Positions 46,601 to 59,240 of a stretch of 64,000 nt of DNA are shown piece after piece (within the stretch, counting starts at the first letter, position 1; every line of letters starts with the position of its first letter). The stretch covers positions 3,973,001 through 4,037,000 of the forward strand of contig JAGUCH010000008.1 of the NCBI GenBank assembly GCA_019096065.1, read 5' to 3'. This stretch comes from Paracyclopina nana. Taxonomy: Eukaryota > Arthropoda > Copepoda > Cyclopoida > Cyclopettidae. The notes below the pieces were generated by a model. That model saw only the letters and a list, made by a program, of their open reading frames with translations. It ran no database searches and was not told where the DNA came from. The translations under genes were made by a program, and so were the position numbers.

Positions 46601-49018
46601 AAAGTGGAAGTGCAACAGCTAAAGTGTTGCTTTCACAAAGGCCAGCTAAATCATTTAGTATTGGAAAATCGATGGATTAAAAACCGTTCAAGCAATCTTC
46701 GGACAGAAGCATGACTTGCTGTGGTTATAAAAGTTTAATCATTAAGTAACCTCGAGTTTCTGAGAAACTTTCCCTGCTCCAACAGCAGCTGTCGGATAAA
46801 ATAATCCTGATTTTGATTGAGCGCCACAAAAAGTAGCTTCGTAGCGGAAAAAGCAAAAGTTGTATTGTAGTATATGCTGCTACGTGTTCAGTCGTCAAAT
46901 TTTCTCGGAAATAATGCTGCAGCAAGTTTTTCGCCGACTCACAAAAGTGAGGAGTAATAATAGGAGCAGCCGCATTTTCCGCGTGAATTTTCCGCCATTT
47001 TTCGGCAAGTCATTAAGCACTTATTTAGGTGGAAAGGAGGAAAGTGGTGATTCTTCTGCAGCAGAAAAGTACTCTCTGGCGGCAAACTACAACAACCAAG
47101 TGCAATTTTGTGCATGATCTTTTTTGCAGCATGCTCAACTACTTCGTCTGCTACAACAAAGCAGGGAAAAGAGTAAACCAACCTCGCATGCTTTTGCTAC
47201 CGAACACACGTCACAACTGTTACTCTTACATTATGCTATGTGTGTACAAAATTCTGCTTCTCGAGTTCCAGCTCAAAAGCTATTTGATATACCTCCTTCA
47301 TTTTCTGTTTCTTTTTTAAGTTTGAGTGCACCAAGAGAAATTTGCTGGGCAAGAAAGCTTTCTCTCTTCAAATTTTCAGTAGTGGGCAACTTGGCCAAGA
47401 TATAGATGTCAAGGGTTGAAGCAGAAAGATGCTACCACTCGTCCACCCCCTAGCTTCTTTCCACTGACTAGTAAAGTATGGCAAGAGAGATATTTTTTCG
47501 GTTGCAAAGAAAGATGATCATGTGATGTTGTACTCTTTCACCAAAGTGGGCTTTTCTTTTAACTTGGACAGTGAGAAAACATAAGACACTTTCTTTCAAT
47601 TCTAGAGTCCACCTCGGGCAGTGAAAGCCTCAATGTGCCAATGTTGCCTTTATTGCTACTACTACTCTTACACAACTACTGTGACATCACATGATTGAAA
47701 CTTGAATTCGGTCCCTGATTCGCGACACTAGCGCCACATAGTGTCCGAAACGTACAATAAAGTAAGCTACCAATCAACGATCTCTTATTGTTTTGTTTTC
47801 TCCATCTCGTTTCTATTCTCCGTTATTTCTGCTGTTTTGAATTCTTGTCTTATCACTAGTTTCCGTAGTAGAAGTAAGCTGCTTTTTGGTGTTGTTGTTT
47901 TTTTCCTCTTTGCTTTTTAAAGATTGTTGTTGTGAAAGCACTGCCAGAGACACATTGCCTTCCAACCAGCAAAAGGTTGTTTTTGCAACAATAAGGAAAA
48001 TTACGTTAAAACGCCGCGCGTGAGCAGGGTGTTTAGAAAATGCACACACAGCAGACCAACTATAAAACCTCTCTCAATTCTTCCTGTATCATACTACTCA
48101 TGAGAAATGACGGGAAAATCACTGAACCCACATCATTCACAACAAACCTGATTGCGTAATAATTAGGTGGAATCTCGAGACCCCCTCCAAAATTGCTATG
48201 CTAGAGAACCGCAGTAAAAACTAAGCTTGCATCTTCATCATACTTCATAACAGCGTATAAATTAGCCCTTCAGCCCAGCATAATTAACTGGCACGTTCAT
48301 GTTTGCAGGCCGCTATGTTCCACTGCCAACCTCTGCACCACCTTACTACAGCCACACGACCACGTCGAATTGGGCGATTCTCTTGTACCCGGAGCCCACC
48401 AAGGCCACCACCAACCACCACCAAGACAAATACCAGCCTCCAGCCATGCTCCCCGTGCCACCAGAGGACGAGGACTCCAATCCCACGCCCACTCTGACGG
48501 AATTCGACGAAAAATGGAACCTCGAGCACAGAGGGGAGGACGAGGAGCCTCCAGAGACTCCGCAGAGGATAGAAAAGTCCATGCCAGGCACCATGGTATT
48601 GGTGATTGGCATCATCCTGGGCGCATTCGTGGCAATGGTATTGATTGTCATCATCGTCCTCAAAATACGCGTGCGGGTGGATGGGAACATCAAGTGCGAA
48701 GAGGCTGCTCCGAGGTACCAATTTGCCCCTCCCAATGACTACGGTGAGGTTGGTGGGGAGCAAGAAACGGCCACAACCTCGCTGATGGAGGGCTCGGTGG
48801 CCCCTTCAGGGCCCCCACCTATGGGCGGTGGCGGCCCTCATAATTCAGGTGGTCCACCTGGCATGTACAACAACGGCATGTTCAACAACAACTGCCCACC
48901 GAATGCGAGGCCGCAGCCTCCGCCCCTACAGCCTCCACCACCGGCCTCGAATGGCGACCGGTCGAGACTCTTCCGAAAGTCCAATGGCTCAAAACCAGTG
49001 CGAGAGTGGTATGTGTGA
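31633..49018 (+). CDS. Nrx-1: alpha-neurexin (six LNS, two EGF, TM, PDZ ligand)
   Basis: Coding exons: 31633-31883, 31946-32330, 33622-33757, 34899-35048, 35594-35754, 39543-39701, 40214-40366, 40455-40523, 40602-40709, 40940-41129, 41193-41384, 41462-41605, 41668-41994, 42047-42228, 42645-42923, 42987-43134, 43805-43963, 44812-44996, 45178-45349, 45411-45731, 45789-45986 and 48309-49018. They join in frame to 1,592 aa (1,603 with the 33-nt cassette at 36001). Order: signal peptide, LNS1, EGF1 (exon 3), LNS2, LNS3, EGF2 (exon 12), LNS4, LNS5, LNS6, acidic/Pro-rich stalk, transmembrane helix ([20 protein letters not shown]), a Gly/Pro/Asn-rich cytoplasmic tail and C-terminal EWYV. Neurexin is the presynaptic adhesion receptor for neuroligins and other partners; the tail binds CASK/Mint-type PDZ proteins. 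The third EGF usually found between LNS5 and LNS6 is not present. More small alternative exons may hide in the large introns. Confidence 0.92.
32331..33621 (+). other. neurexin intron 2, position of splice site 1
   Basis: A phase-0 intron between LNS1 (ending MMAYK) and EGF1, the place where alternative segment SS1 occurs in vertebrate alpha-neurexins. I could not define mini-exons here with confidence. Confidence 0.5.
35755..39542 (+). other. largest neurexin intron
   Basis: Apart from the 33-nt cassette at 36001-36033, I see no exon supported by splice sites and frame in this 3.8-kb intron. Confidence 0.5.
36001..36033 (+). CDS. Nrx-1: 33-nt cassette exon at neurexin splice site 2
   Basis: Preceded by a pyrimidine tract and cag (CCCAATTTTTCAG) and followed by GTAAGTAG, phase 0 at both ends, encoding [11 protein letters not shown]. 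It sits in the 3.8-kb intron between exons ending ...RESSK and beginning VTLTVDG. In mammalian neurexins the alternatively spliced SS2 segment lies exactly before VTISVDG. Skipping or including it keeps the frame. Alternative use is inferred from position. Confidence 0.75.
45987..48308 (+). other. large neurexin intron before the stalk and transmembrane exon
   Basis: A 2.3-kb phase-1 intron. In other neurexins the homologous juxtamembrane region holds SS5-type alternative segments; I could not identify a supported exon here. Confidence 0.45.
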
Positions 49019-49769
49019 GATCGCCCAGCCAGAACTTTCAATCTCTTTGAACTTAATGCTTTATTGGTGATATTACAATGATTTTTGCTCCTCGCGCCCG
49101 CGCGCCATGTTGAGCGCACGCTCTAGACCAATGTTGTGGTTGTTATATTATTCTTGAAAAACTGTTCACATCACACTCAACACCTCTAAAAACATACTAT
49201 CATCTTTTAAATGTTGCCCACTCATACTACTACAGTATCATACATATTAATCTACATGATTCCAATCAAAGCGAATTCAAGATCTCAACTTGCTAGCTGG
49301 TCTAAACTCTTTTTAAGTATGTATAACTGAGAAAAAGACATGTGATTCCCTGTACCACTTTTCCACAACTCTTACTACTCATACTACATTTCTTCTGGAT
49401 TTAACTTCATCTGCTGTTGATTTTTAGCACAACATTACCATTTATCAATCCTCCCGAATATGAAAGATGGCGCGAAACAAAATCCCTACGAAATCTCTTG
49501 TTGTTGCAAAACATAAAAAACTTACTTTATTCCGAAATCATGCTAGGAAAAAATCTCAAAAATACGAGTGGATAAGGACGAAAAGCCCTACAAAAACAAC
49601 AACTTCATTATTAGAACACTTTAAAAACTCTAAGAATACTCTAACCATCATATAAATCTTGGTGTGTCAAACCATACTGTTATTCATCCGCGATACTTAT
49701 TACAACTATACTCTGTGCTTTTCTAAATGAAATGTTCCGTATTTTTGTACACAGCAACTATGTTTTGTA

Positions 49770-49775
49770 AATAAA
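49770..49775 (+). terminator. probable neurexin polyadenylation signal
   Basis: A canonical AATAAA in a T/A-rich setting, about 750 nt after the neurexin stop codon. The 3' UTR would then be about 49019-49795. Confidence 0.5.
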
Positions 49776-49799
49776 AGCGAAACTTATCCACGTTACCCC

Positions 49800-52795
49800 A
49801 ATACGCCACATATCAAGGAAATTGAATTTTCTCTCAGCCTCGATCGCCGACAGCATTCATGAAACCTGGAATCCAATTTTAAAGAGCTACCTCGCCAACA
49901 AGCTTCTGTATAGATTGCTTTACCAGCTCGGCTCTATCCGAAAAAAACCTTTCCTTGATCTTGACAGGAAAAGAATCATTTTTCAAGATTGCCAGCAGCA
50001 GTACGTAACACCAATACAGCTTGCTGCAAGAGAAAAAGGGCTCTTTTTGCTTCTCGGTGTTTGTGCAAAGGACTCGAACTTTTTCTGGCTATGTGAGGAT
50101 AAGAAATGTCAGCATTAACCGCAGCCCTCGGTTTTTTCGGGTTAGCAAAGAAATTAGAGACTCATTGTACATAATGGCCAGTCTTTTTTCCGAGCCCAAG
50201 CAAAACATCAAAGTACTATAATGAAAGATGATTGAAATTCGAGGAAAGCTTATGGAGCAGCAATAATTACAGGCTATGCGGCTGATAAAATAAAGAAAAG
50301 CCCGTTGGCCGCCAGAATACGCCTAAAATAGCTTATAATCAATTGAGGAGTCAGCGAAAAGTGTCAAGAGCTAATCAACTCGACATTTGGCCGCGAGCGT
50401 ACGAGTCAGCTTAGCAATGGCCAAAAATTGGAAAAGGCCACCACTTGGCCATGAATTCCTCTATCACACATGCAACGAATATTAATGAAGCAAGGAAAAG
50501 TTTCAATAAGAAGAAATGTCAGCTATTCCTCTGAAGCGTCGCAGGAAGCCATCTGACAACACCAATACATCACTGTAATTGAGTTTCAAGGCTGTATTCA
50601 AATTAAACCACTTCATGTCCTACATCACTCATGGAGACGGGCATGCGCGCGTGTATGGAAGATGCGCGACGAAAATAAGCTCACAAAGCGCAGATATTCA
50701 CTTTCGTGTTTGAAATATCCTTCGGACAACGATTGTGTGCACAGATGATGTAAAGTTGAGATGGAATGTAGCAGTGGAAGCAAGGGAAAGTTGGTAAGGC
50801 TTGCCAAACGCTAAGGCCTGTTTCTGCTATACGCTAGTATGTGCCATTCTATTTGCCAACTTGGAATCGACGAACATTTTTTATAAGGAGGCAAAAAACG
50901 AGGGGGACATGATTGGAAGTTGCCGCTACAGCCAATTAAAATGTACTATCTTTTTCAATGCCCATTTCTCCAGTTGTATTCCATGTTTTATTCAAACTGA
51001 CAGCATATTTCCTCTGTGGGTTCTATTCAATATTTATGATGGGGTTGAGCTTGAGTAGAAGAGGAATGTTACTTCAAACAAATTGTTGGCCTAGTTTTCC
51101 TTGACTACTTTTGAAATGTGGCTCTTATGAGTCCTCTCTCACCAAATGCTTGAAGTGAAGCTCTCAAGTCATGTGCTTTAAGCCCGAGCTGGTTTAGAAA
51201 GGTTGAGTGAGAATATCTAGTAAAGTTCCGCTATTGAAAAAATTGAATTATCAGCTGAGAAATTATTGAAAAACCTAAATCTAAATGCTTGAAAATTATT
51301 CCCTAAAACTGACATTGCATTGCCTGCAGAGGAATACATTGATTGCTTAAATTATTGAAGTGTAGAAAATGGATGGAAGGAAAAAGGGTGTTTTTTATTT
51401 GGAAAAAAAATGATGGAGCTTGGATTTTTTGTGTTATTTCACTTTATTGCTGTCCCCTTTTGTGTTCACCAATTTAGTTGATGGAAAAACTTTTCTTGCC
51501 ACAAAAGCTATGCAGCCCAGCTAGCAGGCTACGCTGGTTGTACTAGCAGTATCGAAAAGAGGACTGAAGAGCCAATGGAACACTTCTAGTGGGTCTTGTC
51601 GGCCGAAAACGTGACTTTGAAAACCCTTTCCAAGTTCCCCTAGAATCTCTTGCTAATCATATTGGACAATTCCTTCAGAGGCAAGTGAGTGAAATTCAAG
51701 GAAAACCAGCACATAGATAAACCAGCAAGTGCAATTTCCTCACACTCAAAAAGGCACAAATGAAGTAAGGTACATGCATAATAAAGCTTTGTTTTTCCAA
51801 CTTCAAAGAAAGTGCACACGCTTAATCAAATCACGAGAATGTTGCTGGCTAAAATTAAAGCTGCATTTCTAGCAAATGAGAATTCATGGCTTTCATGTTA
51901 ATCTGGAAAATAAAAAAGCTAGTTCTGTTTTTTACAGTTCATTCCGGTTGGGAGAGCCTGCATTGCATCCCAGCTAATTTGAGTGTGTAAAAACAATCTG
52001 AAGCATCCAAGCATCGTGCATTTTATCGTCGTTACCGCTTTTTACTGCGTCATTTTCAGGGGCACAATGAGTAAAGGCTATGCATGTCGAGGCCGGAACA
52101 AAGGGCCCAATGCTTAGAAATAATGCGTTTCTAGCATTACTTGGCAAGTCCTGCAAAACAAAGATGATTTGGTAGTCAAATAACTCTTTCAATTTCTTCT
52201 GGTTCGCCTGAGATACTGGTAGGAATAATTTTATGGCCTGGAAATAATTCCTGATGGATCATTGGTTTTTCTCCCTCAATTCAACTTTTTGGCTTTCAGC
52301 CTAGCAGAAGAAGGAACCTGCATTATTTACACATATTGGAAATGGGAGCAAATGATGGGGGTGGTCTCCTGTTCAATTACTTGAAAATACAGACAGAATA
52401 CGTGATGAAGTTGATCTCCCACACAGAAGGGAGCGCCTCACTTGATTCTGTTACACCCATAAACTGTAGCAGTGGAATACCAAGTGTAAGAAAGTTTGCA
52501 GCTGATAAAAAGTTCTAAAAATACCTAGCCCAATTTTGTGTTACTCGAATAAAACTTTTACAGATTATTGTCTATAAAGGGTACTTTTACGGCCTAATTC
52601 GTATTAATAAGTCATGCTCTTATATATTATCGAAAAATACTTCAAGCTGAAAGCTTTCTTTGTACTTCCTTGCAAACAACTTTGTCATTTGCTATGAAAC
52701 ATGATGGATGTAAGCTCAAACATGTTCATACTTTGCCTTTTTTCCTTATCATTATTCATGATATTTCTCAAATACAGCCACTTTTGGCCTGGATC
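49800..52795. other. non-coding region downstream of neurexin
   Basis: No exon with convincing composition. A 98-codon open frame at 49822-50118 (plus) has no recognisable features and weak support. Confidence 0.4.
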
Positions 52796-53203
52796 AGCTG
52801 GTTATTTCACCGCAATTTTGAGCGCCGTAATTGCGATGCATTTGCCAACATAACAGCGATCAGCTGGTAATTGTAAACCAATTTTTGCTATGTGCAAAAA
52901 TGACTTCTTTAGCAAGTTTAAAGTAAAACTTTAAGACAAAAATTAAGAAATCGGATCATTAGAACTTGAATTACCAAAAACAGCCTCTATTATGATAAGT
53001 AAGGCCAAAACCAAAAATTCGGCCAACTGAAATTACAAAGGTTTGGTTGACTTTATTCTTTAAGTTCCGCCGCTGCTTTGCTCACCGAAATTGCACTGCA
53101 ATTATCTTTTGTAGCTGATCCACTTAAATTGCAGCGCAATTACAAACAGCAGCTGAAATTATGACCGAAATTGCGCTGCAATCAGGACCAGCTGATCCAG
53201 GCC
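52796..53203. mobile_element. 408-bp inverted-repeat (MITE-like) element
   Basis: The first 17 bases (GGCCTGGATCAGCTGGT) are the exact reverse complement of the last 17. TTT flanks both sides. Inside, words of the type AATTGCNCTGCAATT and CAGCTGATC recur several times in both orientations, giving strong fold-back potential. No coding capacity. Confidence 0.7.
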
Positions 53204-54604
53204 TTTATATGCTACAACACTTACTGTACCTGAATGCCCGTTGATTAAGCTCACTATTCGCACAAGCACAAATTGGGAACGAATCACCGAGGCATGCATA
53301 AAATTCGAGATTTCTCAAAGCATTTTACGAGAAAGCAATGGTGTAAAAACCCAATCAATGGCCCACTTGCTGACTAGACACGACTCAAGTGGGTTAATTT
53401 TGGCCCAAAATGCTCACTCTTCCCCACTAATTTGAATGCAGAGAGAAAAACTAAAAGATTCCAAATAGATACCAGATATCCTTTCAAGCAAATCTTGCAT
53501 GAAATTGTGCCAAAGCTTGAAATGAGAGCAATAGCCATCAGCCGAGCAGCAATTTCCAGCTAAATCAATTGACCTAGCCCAACCCTTAAAAGCTTCTCAT
53601 TTTTTTGCCATTCCACATTGTTTTATAAGAATTCGGCCTCAAGCTACAAAAGGAAATGTATTCATGTGAAAAACTGCGATAAGAAAAGATGCATGCTGCC
53701 ACTGTGCATTTGCGTATTATGCCATCTAAAAATCTTCCTCACTACATAGCATATTAGGGATGCCCACATTTTACCTAGAAAAGCTTATTTTGCCGGATCC
53801 ATTAATATTAAAAAATCTCGTGGGATTTGCTGGATGGTGGAATCAGTTTTCCCACTTTTCTCTTGGGATTGCACTGGCCGGCGTTAATACCCATTATCTT
53901 TCTGGCTCGACGCGATGCCAGGACAAGGAGCACTGAGGCCCTAATCATCTATGCTCCAATACAGACAACTCTCTATGAAGGTTTCGACCACATTCGTCCG
54001 CCAATTAGTGAAGGCAACACAATCACCCAAAATAACCTGTACTGGCTTTTTCACCAAAAAAAAGGAAATGCAATTTAAAACTTTGCCTGTAGAAAGCTCT
54101 AGTGGCTCTCTCAATTGGACTATGAAACTATTTATTGCAAAAACTCACTGCTTCACTTAGGCGTTATGCCGAATAATAAAAGATGCTACCAGCCATATCC
54201 AATGCAATGGCAGGGTTCAAGGACAAAAATCCTGGTAATGAAGAGTCGATGCAACCATGTAGAAGAATCACCATTACCAAAACAAATGGAAATGATCCGC
54301 TAGGAAAGATGCAACCATCAGTTAGACCTAGAGGCACTGCAAGAAATGCTGCTAAACAATATTTCATTATTTTCCTGCTTCATACTCAAGGTTGTAACTT
54401 TTGGAAACACTTTCAAAGGCGAGCCGCATTTCGGAGAATTTTTTCTAGTTGGAATGTGGCTGTTATAGACTGCACAGTGGAAAAAAGCCGTTTTTTTGCG
54501 CTCACAAGAAATTCCGTCAAATTGCCAAATTCTCATATGAAGACTAATTTTCAGCTTCTTATTTGAATGACTTCTAGGCTATGAAAAGTTTCCAAATAAG
54601 TGTG
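53204..54604. other. non-coding spacer
   Basis: Nothing recognisable apart from short open frames without protein-like features. Confidence 0.4.
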
Positions 54605-55168
54605 CACTAAAGGGCTGCATGTACGTAGTTCGCAACCTTAGGAATAAGAACGGACGGTCATCTAGAAAGGGAAAATTGACCGGCCTGCCGACAGGGGCGC
54701 CGCGAAAATGGCTATGTTAATTAGGAAAGCCAAAAATTATTGCTATGTCTTGTGCGTAATTTAAAAAGGTAAGCCGATAAAAGAGATATTTTTTGATAAG
54801 AATTTTCATTTTCTGATCGCCCATCGGGATAAGCCCGATTTGTTAAAATTGCTGCTCGACTTAGTTCAAGCTTCTTCACTTTTTTTCTGTAAAATACGAA
54901 TACAGTACAAAATAATCAAGCAATATCTTTCTACAAAAAAGAATCATTGCAAAAACTAGGCCTTGAATTAAAATTGATCACTACATTGCCAACAATTCTA
55001 AAATTATTTTTTCAAAGAAGCCTTAAAAATGTCAGCGCAAAGATGGGTTTTCCCTTTATAACATAGCTAATTTGAGCGCACGCTTCCTCAAAAAACGAGA
55101 TCGTCCGTTCTTATTCTCAAGGCAGTGAGTGACGTCACTGGCTAACCCGTACATACAGGTCTTTAGTG
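54605..55168. mobile_element. 564-bp CACTA-ended non-autonomous element
   Basis: The left end reads CACTAAAGGGCTGCATGTACG and the reverse complement of the right end reads CACTAAAGACCTGTATGTACG (18 of 21 identical). A further inverted match, AATAAGAACGGACG, lies about 40-60 bp further in on both sides. CACTA termini are the hallmark of the EnSpm/CACTA superfamily. No ORF. A clean 3-bp target duplication is not obvious, so the exact ends may be off by a few bases. Confidence 0.6.
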
Positions 55169-57730
55169 TGCACTGACAGATAAAGATGAAAATTTGCCAT
55201 AAAAATCGATTTGTCTTGGTTTAATCAATTTTTCGAAAAATGGTAGAAGAGCCATTTTTGGCTATTTTCAGGCAAATACGGCTATAAGAATTAGGTGCTA
55301 CGTCGATTTAGCGACTTTTTTGGGATGAGCGTGAAAGCAGCATTTTTAACCACTGTGGACTGGAATTCCTTTTATTTTGGAGGAGGAGGGGATTTTAAAG
55401 CCAATTTAAAAGTGAGTGGCCTATTTTTGTGATCAAGAGAGGAGAGGACAAGAGCGGAAGTTAAATTGCAGCAGAGATTTCATTGGTCTGAAATTGACTC
55501 AAATTCCACAAGAATGGCGTAATGAGCAATTTGAAAGCATGGACTTTTCCTGCTCATAAATGTCAGTCTTGTCATGGCAAATGAAACAACCAAGAAAGAG
55601 CCAAAAACTTTCTTTTTATTATGCCAACCAAGACACCAAAGTTACAAGACGAAAGAAAAAACCAACTATTTGAATAGGATTGGAGCTACTAGCTGTGGGG
55701 GAATTTAGGCCATAAAAGGCAAAATTCGAAAGAAGCACAAAAACCAGCTGAGAGAACAATAGCAATAATTACGCTAGCAATGTATATGCAGGAAAGAGAG
55801 ATTAATGAAAGTCGCAGTAGCATCAAAAAGGAGAAAGCCAGTCTAGTGGTTTCTGGAGAGCTCACATAAAAACGGCTTTTTCTGTTTGCGGTTGTTATCT
55901 ATTTTGAAGCTATCTTGGGCGGGCTACATTATTATTTTGGCTTTGCCATTTATCCTATTCGGCCCTGTTTGAGTATGAGGCAGTTTTATGGCATGTTGGT
56001 GGCTTTCTTACCACCCTCCTCGAAGCACAATAATTGACCAAACAACCCCCAATGCATGTACAATAGTGCCTGGATTGACATGACACAGTTGCCTAGAAAA
56101 ATTCAAGCCAACTAGACCGGTGCTTGGTGAGAGGTAAGGCTCTACAGCTTTCTTATTTGCTAGACTTAGCCAATAAACAGTCTTGAGTCTCTAAAGTCTG
56201 AAGTGGCAATTACAAGAAATCAGATTAGGCACAATTTATACAATGTGACCTTGCATTTGATCCCATTTGAAAAGGCATGCATAGTTTCTTGAGGAGTTCC
56301 AAAAAAGTGGGCAAAAGAAAGCCATTTACTCTGAGGGAAGGAAAAAATAAATGATCTAGCAAATGGAGAGATTTCCCTTAAGAATTGGTATTTGTTGATA
56401 CTGTTGCCAAAAAAGGATAATACAACGCTTGCTGCAGCTACAAAATGAGGCTCGCGAAGTTGTTAGCATGACAATGGCCTCAACTGAAGCCCCAAAGGAC
56501 TTGACACATCAAACACAATGGGCCCAAGAGAGACTGACATGTTCCGACAAACTCAGGATGCTAGCTTACAGCTTCAGTCTGTAATTTTGGCTCCTAAAAA
56601 ACCAGACGTAATCATCAGGCTTGTCTTTGATGTGCTTCTACAACACACTGAGCTGAGGTTTTCTTTTAAAGAAATAATTTATTTTTGGGCCGCATTTGCC
56701 CTCAGCAGTTCTGGCTGGATTAATTTTGAGATAGATTTTTCATTACATCTGTGGCCACAAGAAATGTCAGCCAGATAATGATAATAGTTGCGTGAAGTTG
56801 TGGGCTAGTTTTCAGCAAGCTTTGCCGTCGTCGTCAGCTGCTGTCAAGTCTGATGTAGTGTTGAAACTCGCGTTAGAATGGCTGGAATTAACAGCAACAA
56901 AGAAGTGGAAAATTAATTTTACTCCTCGCAGTGTTTTTGCACTTCTTCTGCGCCTAGGCCTAATAACATTGTGCTATTCGCAAAAAAAGAAAGAAAAAGC
57001 TAAAAGGGGAAATTCGATATTTCTACGAGAAACATTCCAATGAGCTAAGAAGGATGATGATTGCAGTGGTGGCCAACAATAAGGGAGGAGGACTTTTTTG
57101 GGCGAAATACCATATGTGACTCACGCTTAGCAGCAGGAGGTCACACAAAAGTTACCAACCAGAGTGCAAAAGTTAAATAGACCACACAGCTTTTCATCAA
57201 AAAAATCCTTCTGCACTTTGTTGAAAAAGGGGAAAAGCCAGAAAATAGCTGCATTGCAACTGTCCAAAATTGGCACAGTTATCTAGATTTTTGCAAAATA
57301 AGGAAGGGTAGCCTAGTTTCACAATATTGCAGCAACACCTTCTTCTCTGGCATTGCCATCATGGAATCAGTCAAGCCAACTTTGCAACTGTTCCAGCAGA
57401 AGTAAAAATGTTTTCACACAAACTTTTCGGAAGAGTCCACCAACTTTTTCCTATCAAAGCAAAGGGCGACAGAAGCAGTGGAAGCAAAAAAGGCACACAA
57501 AGATTTGGTGTACAGGTCAAAAGAGGCGCCTTCCAAAATGGAAAAACTCTCAACTGAAAATATTTTGATTTTTTACCTTTTAGAGAGCCATGAAAGATTC
57601 TTCCTTTTTAAAGCCTAATAAATAAATTTCCTGGGGAGCTCTTCTTCTTATCTGGGCCGCGTTTGACCAGTAACGGCAGGTTGTTTCACGCCATAAAACT
57701 GTCTGCAGGTAATAATTTCGAGGAAAAGAT
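55169..57730. other. non-coding spacer
   Basis: No supported exon, repeat or RNA gene seen. Confidence 0.4.
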
Positions 57731-57731
57731 A

Positions 57732-58735
57732 ATGCCTCCAACGTATGGATGTAGTCCCTTGGACCTCAACCGAGGAGCCATATTTGAAGATACCAGCGGC
57801 GTTCGGCCTTCAAGGCCATTACACGTTGGGGCCTTCAGCAGATCAGATGAACGAGAGCGGCTCAAATCGACCTACTCGTTGTTCCACAACTTCAAGTATC
57901 AGTGTCATAATCGGAGGCTGGATATCATGTCAAAGCCCTCCAGCCTTAAGCTCCTCGCGGGCACCAACGAGTACGCCGAGGATTTGACAGGTCAAAGGGC
58001 TCCATTAAATGCATCGCAGTGGAGGAGTGAGACCAAGGTGGGCCCAAGTAATTATAGGGAATGCATTATATGCTATTCATTGCGCGAGTAAACTAAGTCA
58101 ATTAGAGAAAGCAATCAAGACAATGCACCATTTTTGCTTTTGTGTTTCCACAATATATCCTCTATATAGCCGTATTGCCCAGCTTTTTAATTAGTCGGAA
58201 GCATATGATTACTTTTTAACATCACAACTTGAGCTTTTAAGAGAGCTTTTACTTTTCACAAACATGTGAGGATAAATCACTTTGGTTGCGAAGAAAGTAT
58301 ATTGCATGAATTTATAATGCTGCATTGCATGAGGCTGACCTCAAAGGCTAACAAAACAGGGTCCTGCGTAATGCTTCCCAACTTTCTATGCAAACATCAT
58401 CCAATCTGATTGGGCAAAAACTTTCTGCTTTCCAATGCAACTTCCCCAGCAAAGTCATGAAACCAAAGAAAAAACCTTGTGATGATAAATGTGTGGTAGT
58501 AGCCAATGTCTCCCAAGGGCCAACGATGAGCTTAGAGAGAGACAAAAGAACTATTATAAGCCTTTGCTTTCTTATTTAGGCCAAATTTGAAGGCACTCTG
58601 ATGCGGCCTCTGTCTGCTCCAACGAGGAGAGTGATTTCCCTCATGGATAATCAGGAACCGATTTTCGGCAGAACTCATCAACATTTTGATCCACAACTCA
58701 AGGATGTCTACCCGCACAAGGAAATTGAGACCTAA
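57732..58735 (+). CDS. small two-exon protein of unknown function (153 aa)
   Basis: Exon 57732-58037 starts at ATG (MPPTYGCSPLDLNRG) 18 nt after a possible acceptor (ctgtctgcag, ending 57710). Exon 58580-58735 follows a tttag acceptor. Both are phase 0, and the model ends at TAA 58733-58735. The donor is AAG|GTGGGC. Composition is protein-like: a central FHNFKYQCHNRRLDIMSKP block, then FEGTLMRPLSAPTRRVISL and a terminal PQLKDVYPHKEIET. No signal peptide or membrane segment. The short, Pro/Arg/Tyr-spaced style recalls small axonemal or microtubule-inner proteins, but I do not recognise a family and claim no function. An upstream 5' exon is likely. Confidence 0.55.
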
Positions 58736-59240
58736 AGCTCCATCTTATCTGAGAAAAAAATCTCCTTTTTTTGTGATATTTCAGCAAGCAGCAGCGAAGA
58801 TTGAGCGATGTCAGTCAGCAGTTAAAAGGAGTGGGGAGGGCCGCTTTTTCGCTTTTCTTGATCCTTTAACGCGCGTCAAATAGGGCCGTAAAAGAGTATA
58901 GCAGTACACTGTATAGTCTATGAACAGTAAAAGCTTTGATAGCAAAAAGGGCTTTTTTGGATCAGCGTAACTGAATTTCAGCTATGCTGCCCACTTTGCA
59001 ATAAGAAAAGATGGAGCTTTGAAACTTTCCCTCCAGCCAATTGCTCCTTCCAAGTTCCAAGAGAGAGACATGTACCAAACTTCATATAGGTACAATTACC
59101 TGACATTTCGCCTTTTTTTCAGAAAGATGGTATATGCAGTGCTCGAAAGCTAATATGGATTTATGTGTAGTAGCTCAAGCCAGTGGAGCTGAAATTTTCG
59201 TGCTTTCAGCTTCAACCATCGTTCGTTTGCTGGGTCTGAA

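Noticed and set aside
48284-48763. 159-aa minus-strand frame
   Set aside because: Shadow of the neurexin stalk and transmembrane exon.
49822-50118. 98-aa plus-strand frame after neurexin
   Set aside because: Composition is only mildly protein-like and nothing supports transcription or splicing there.
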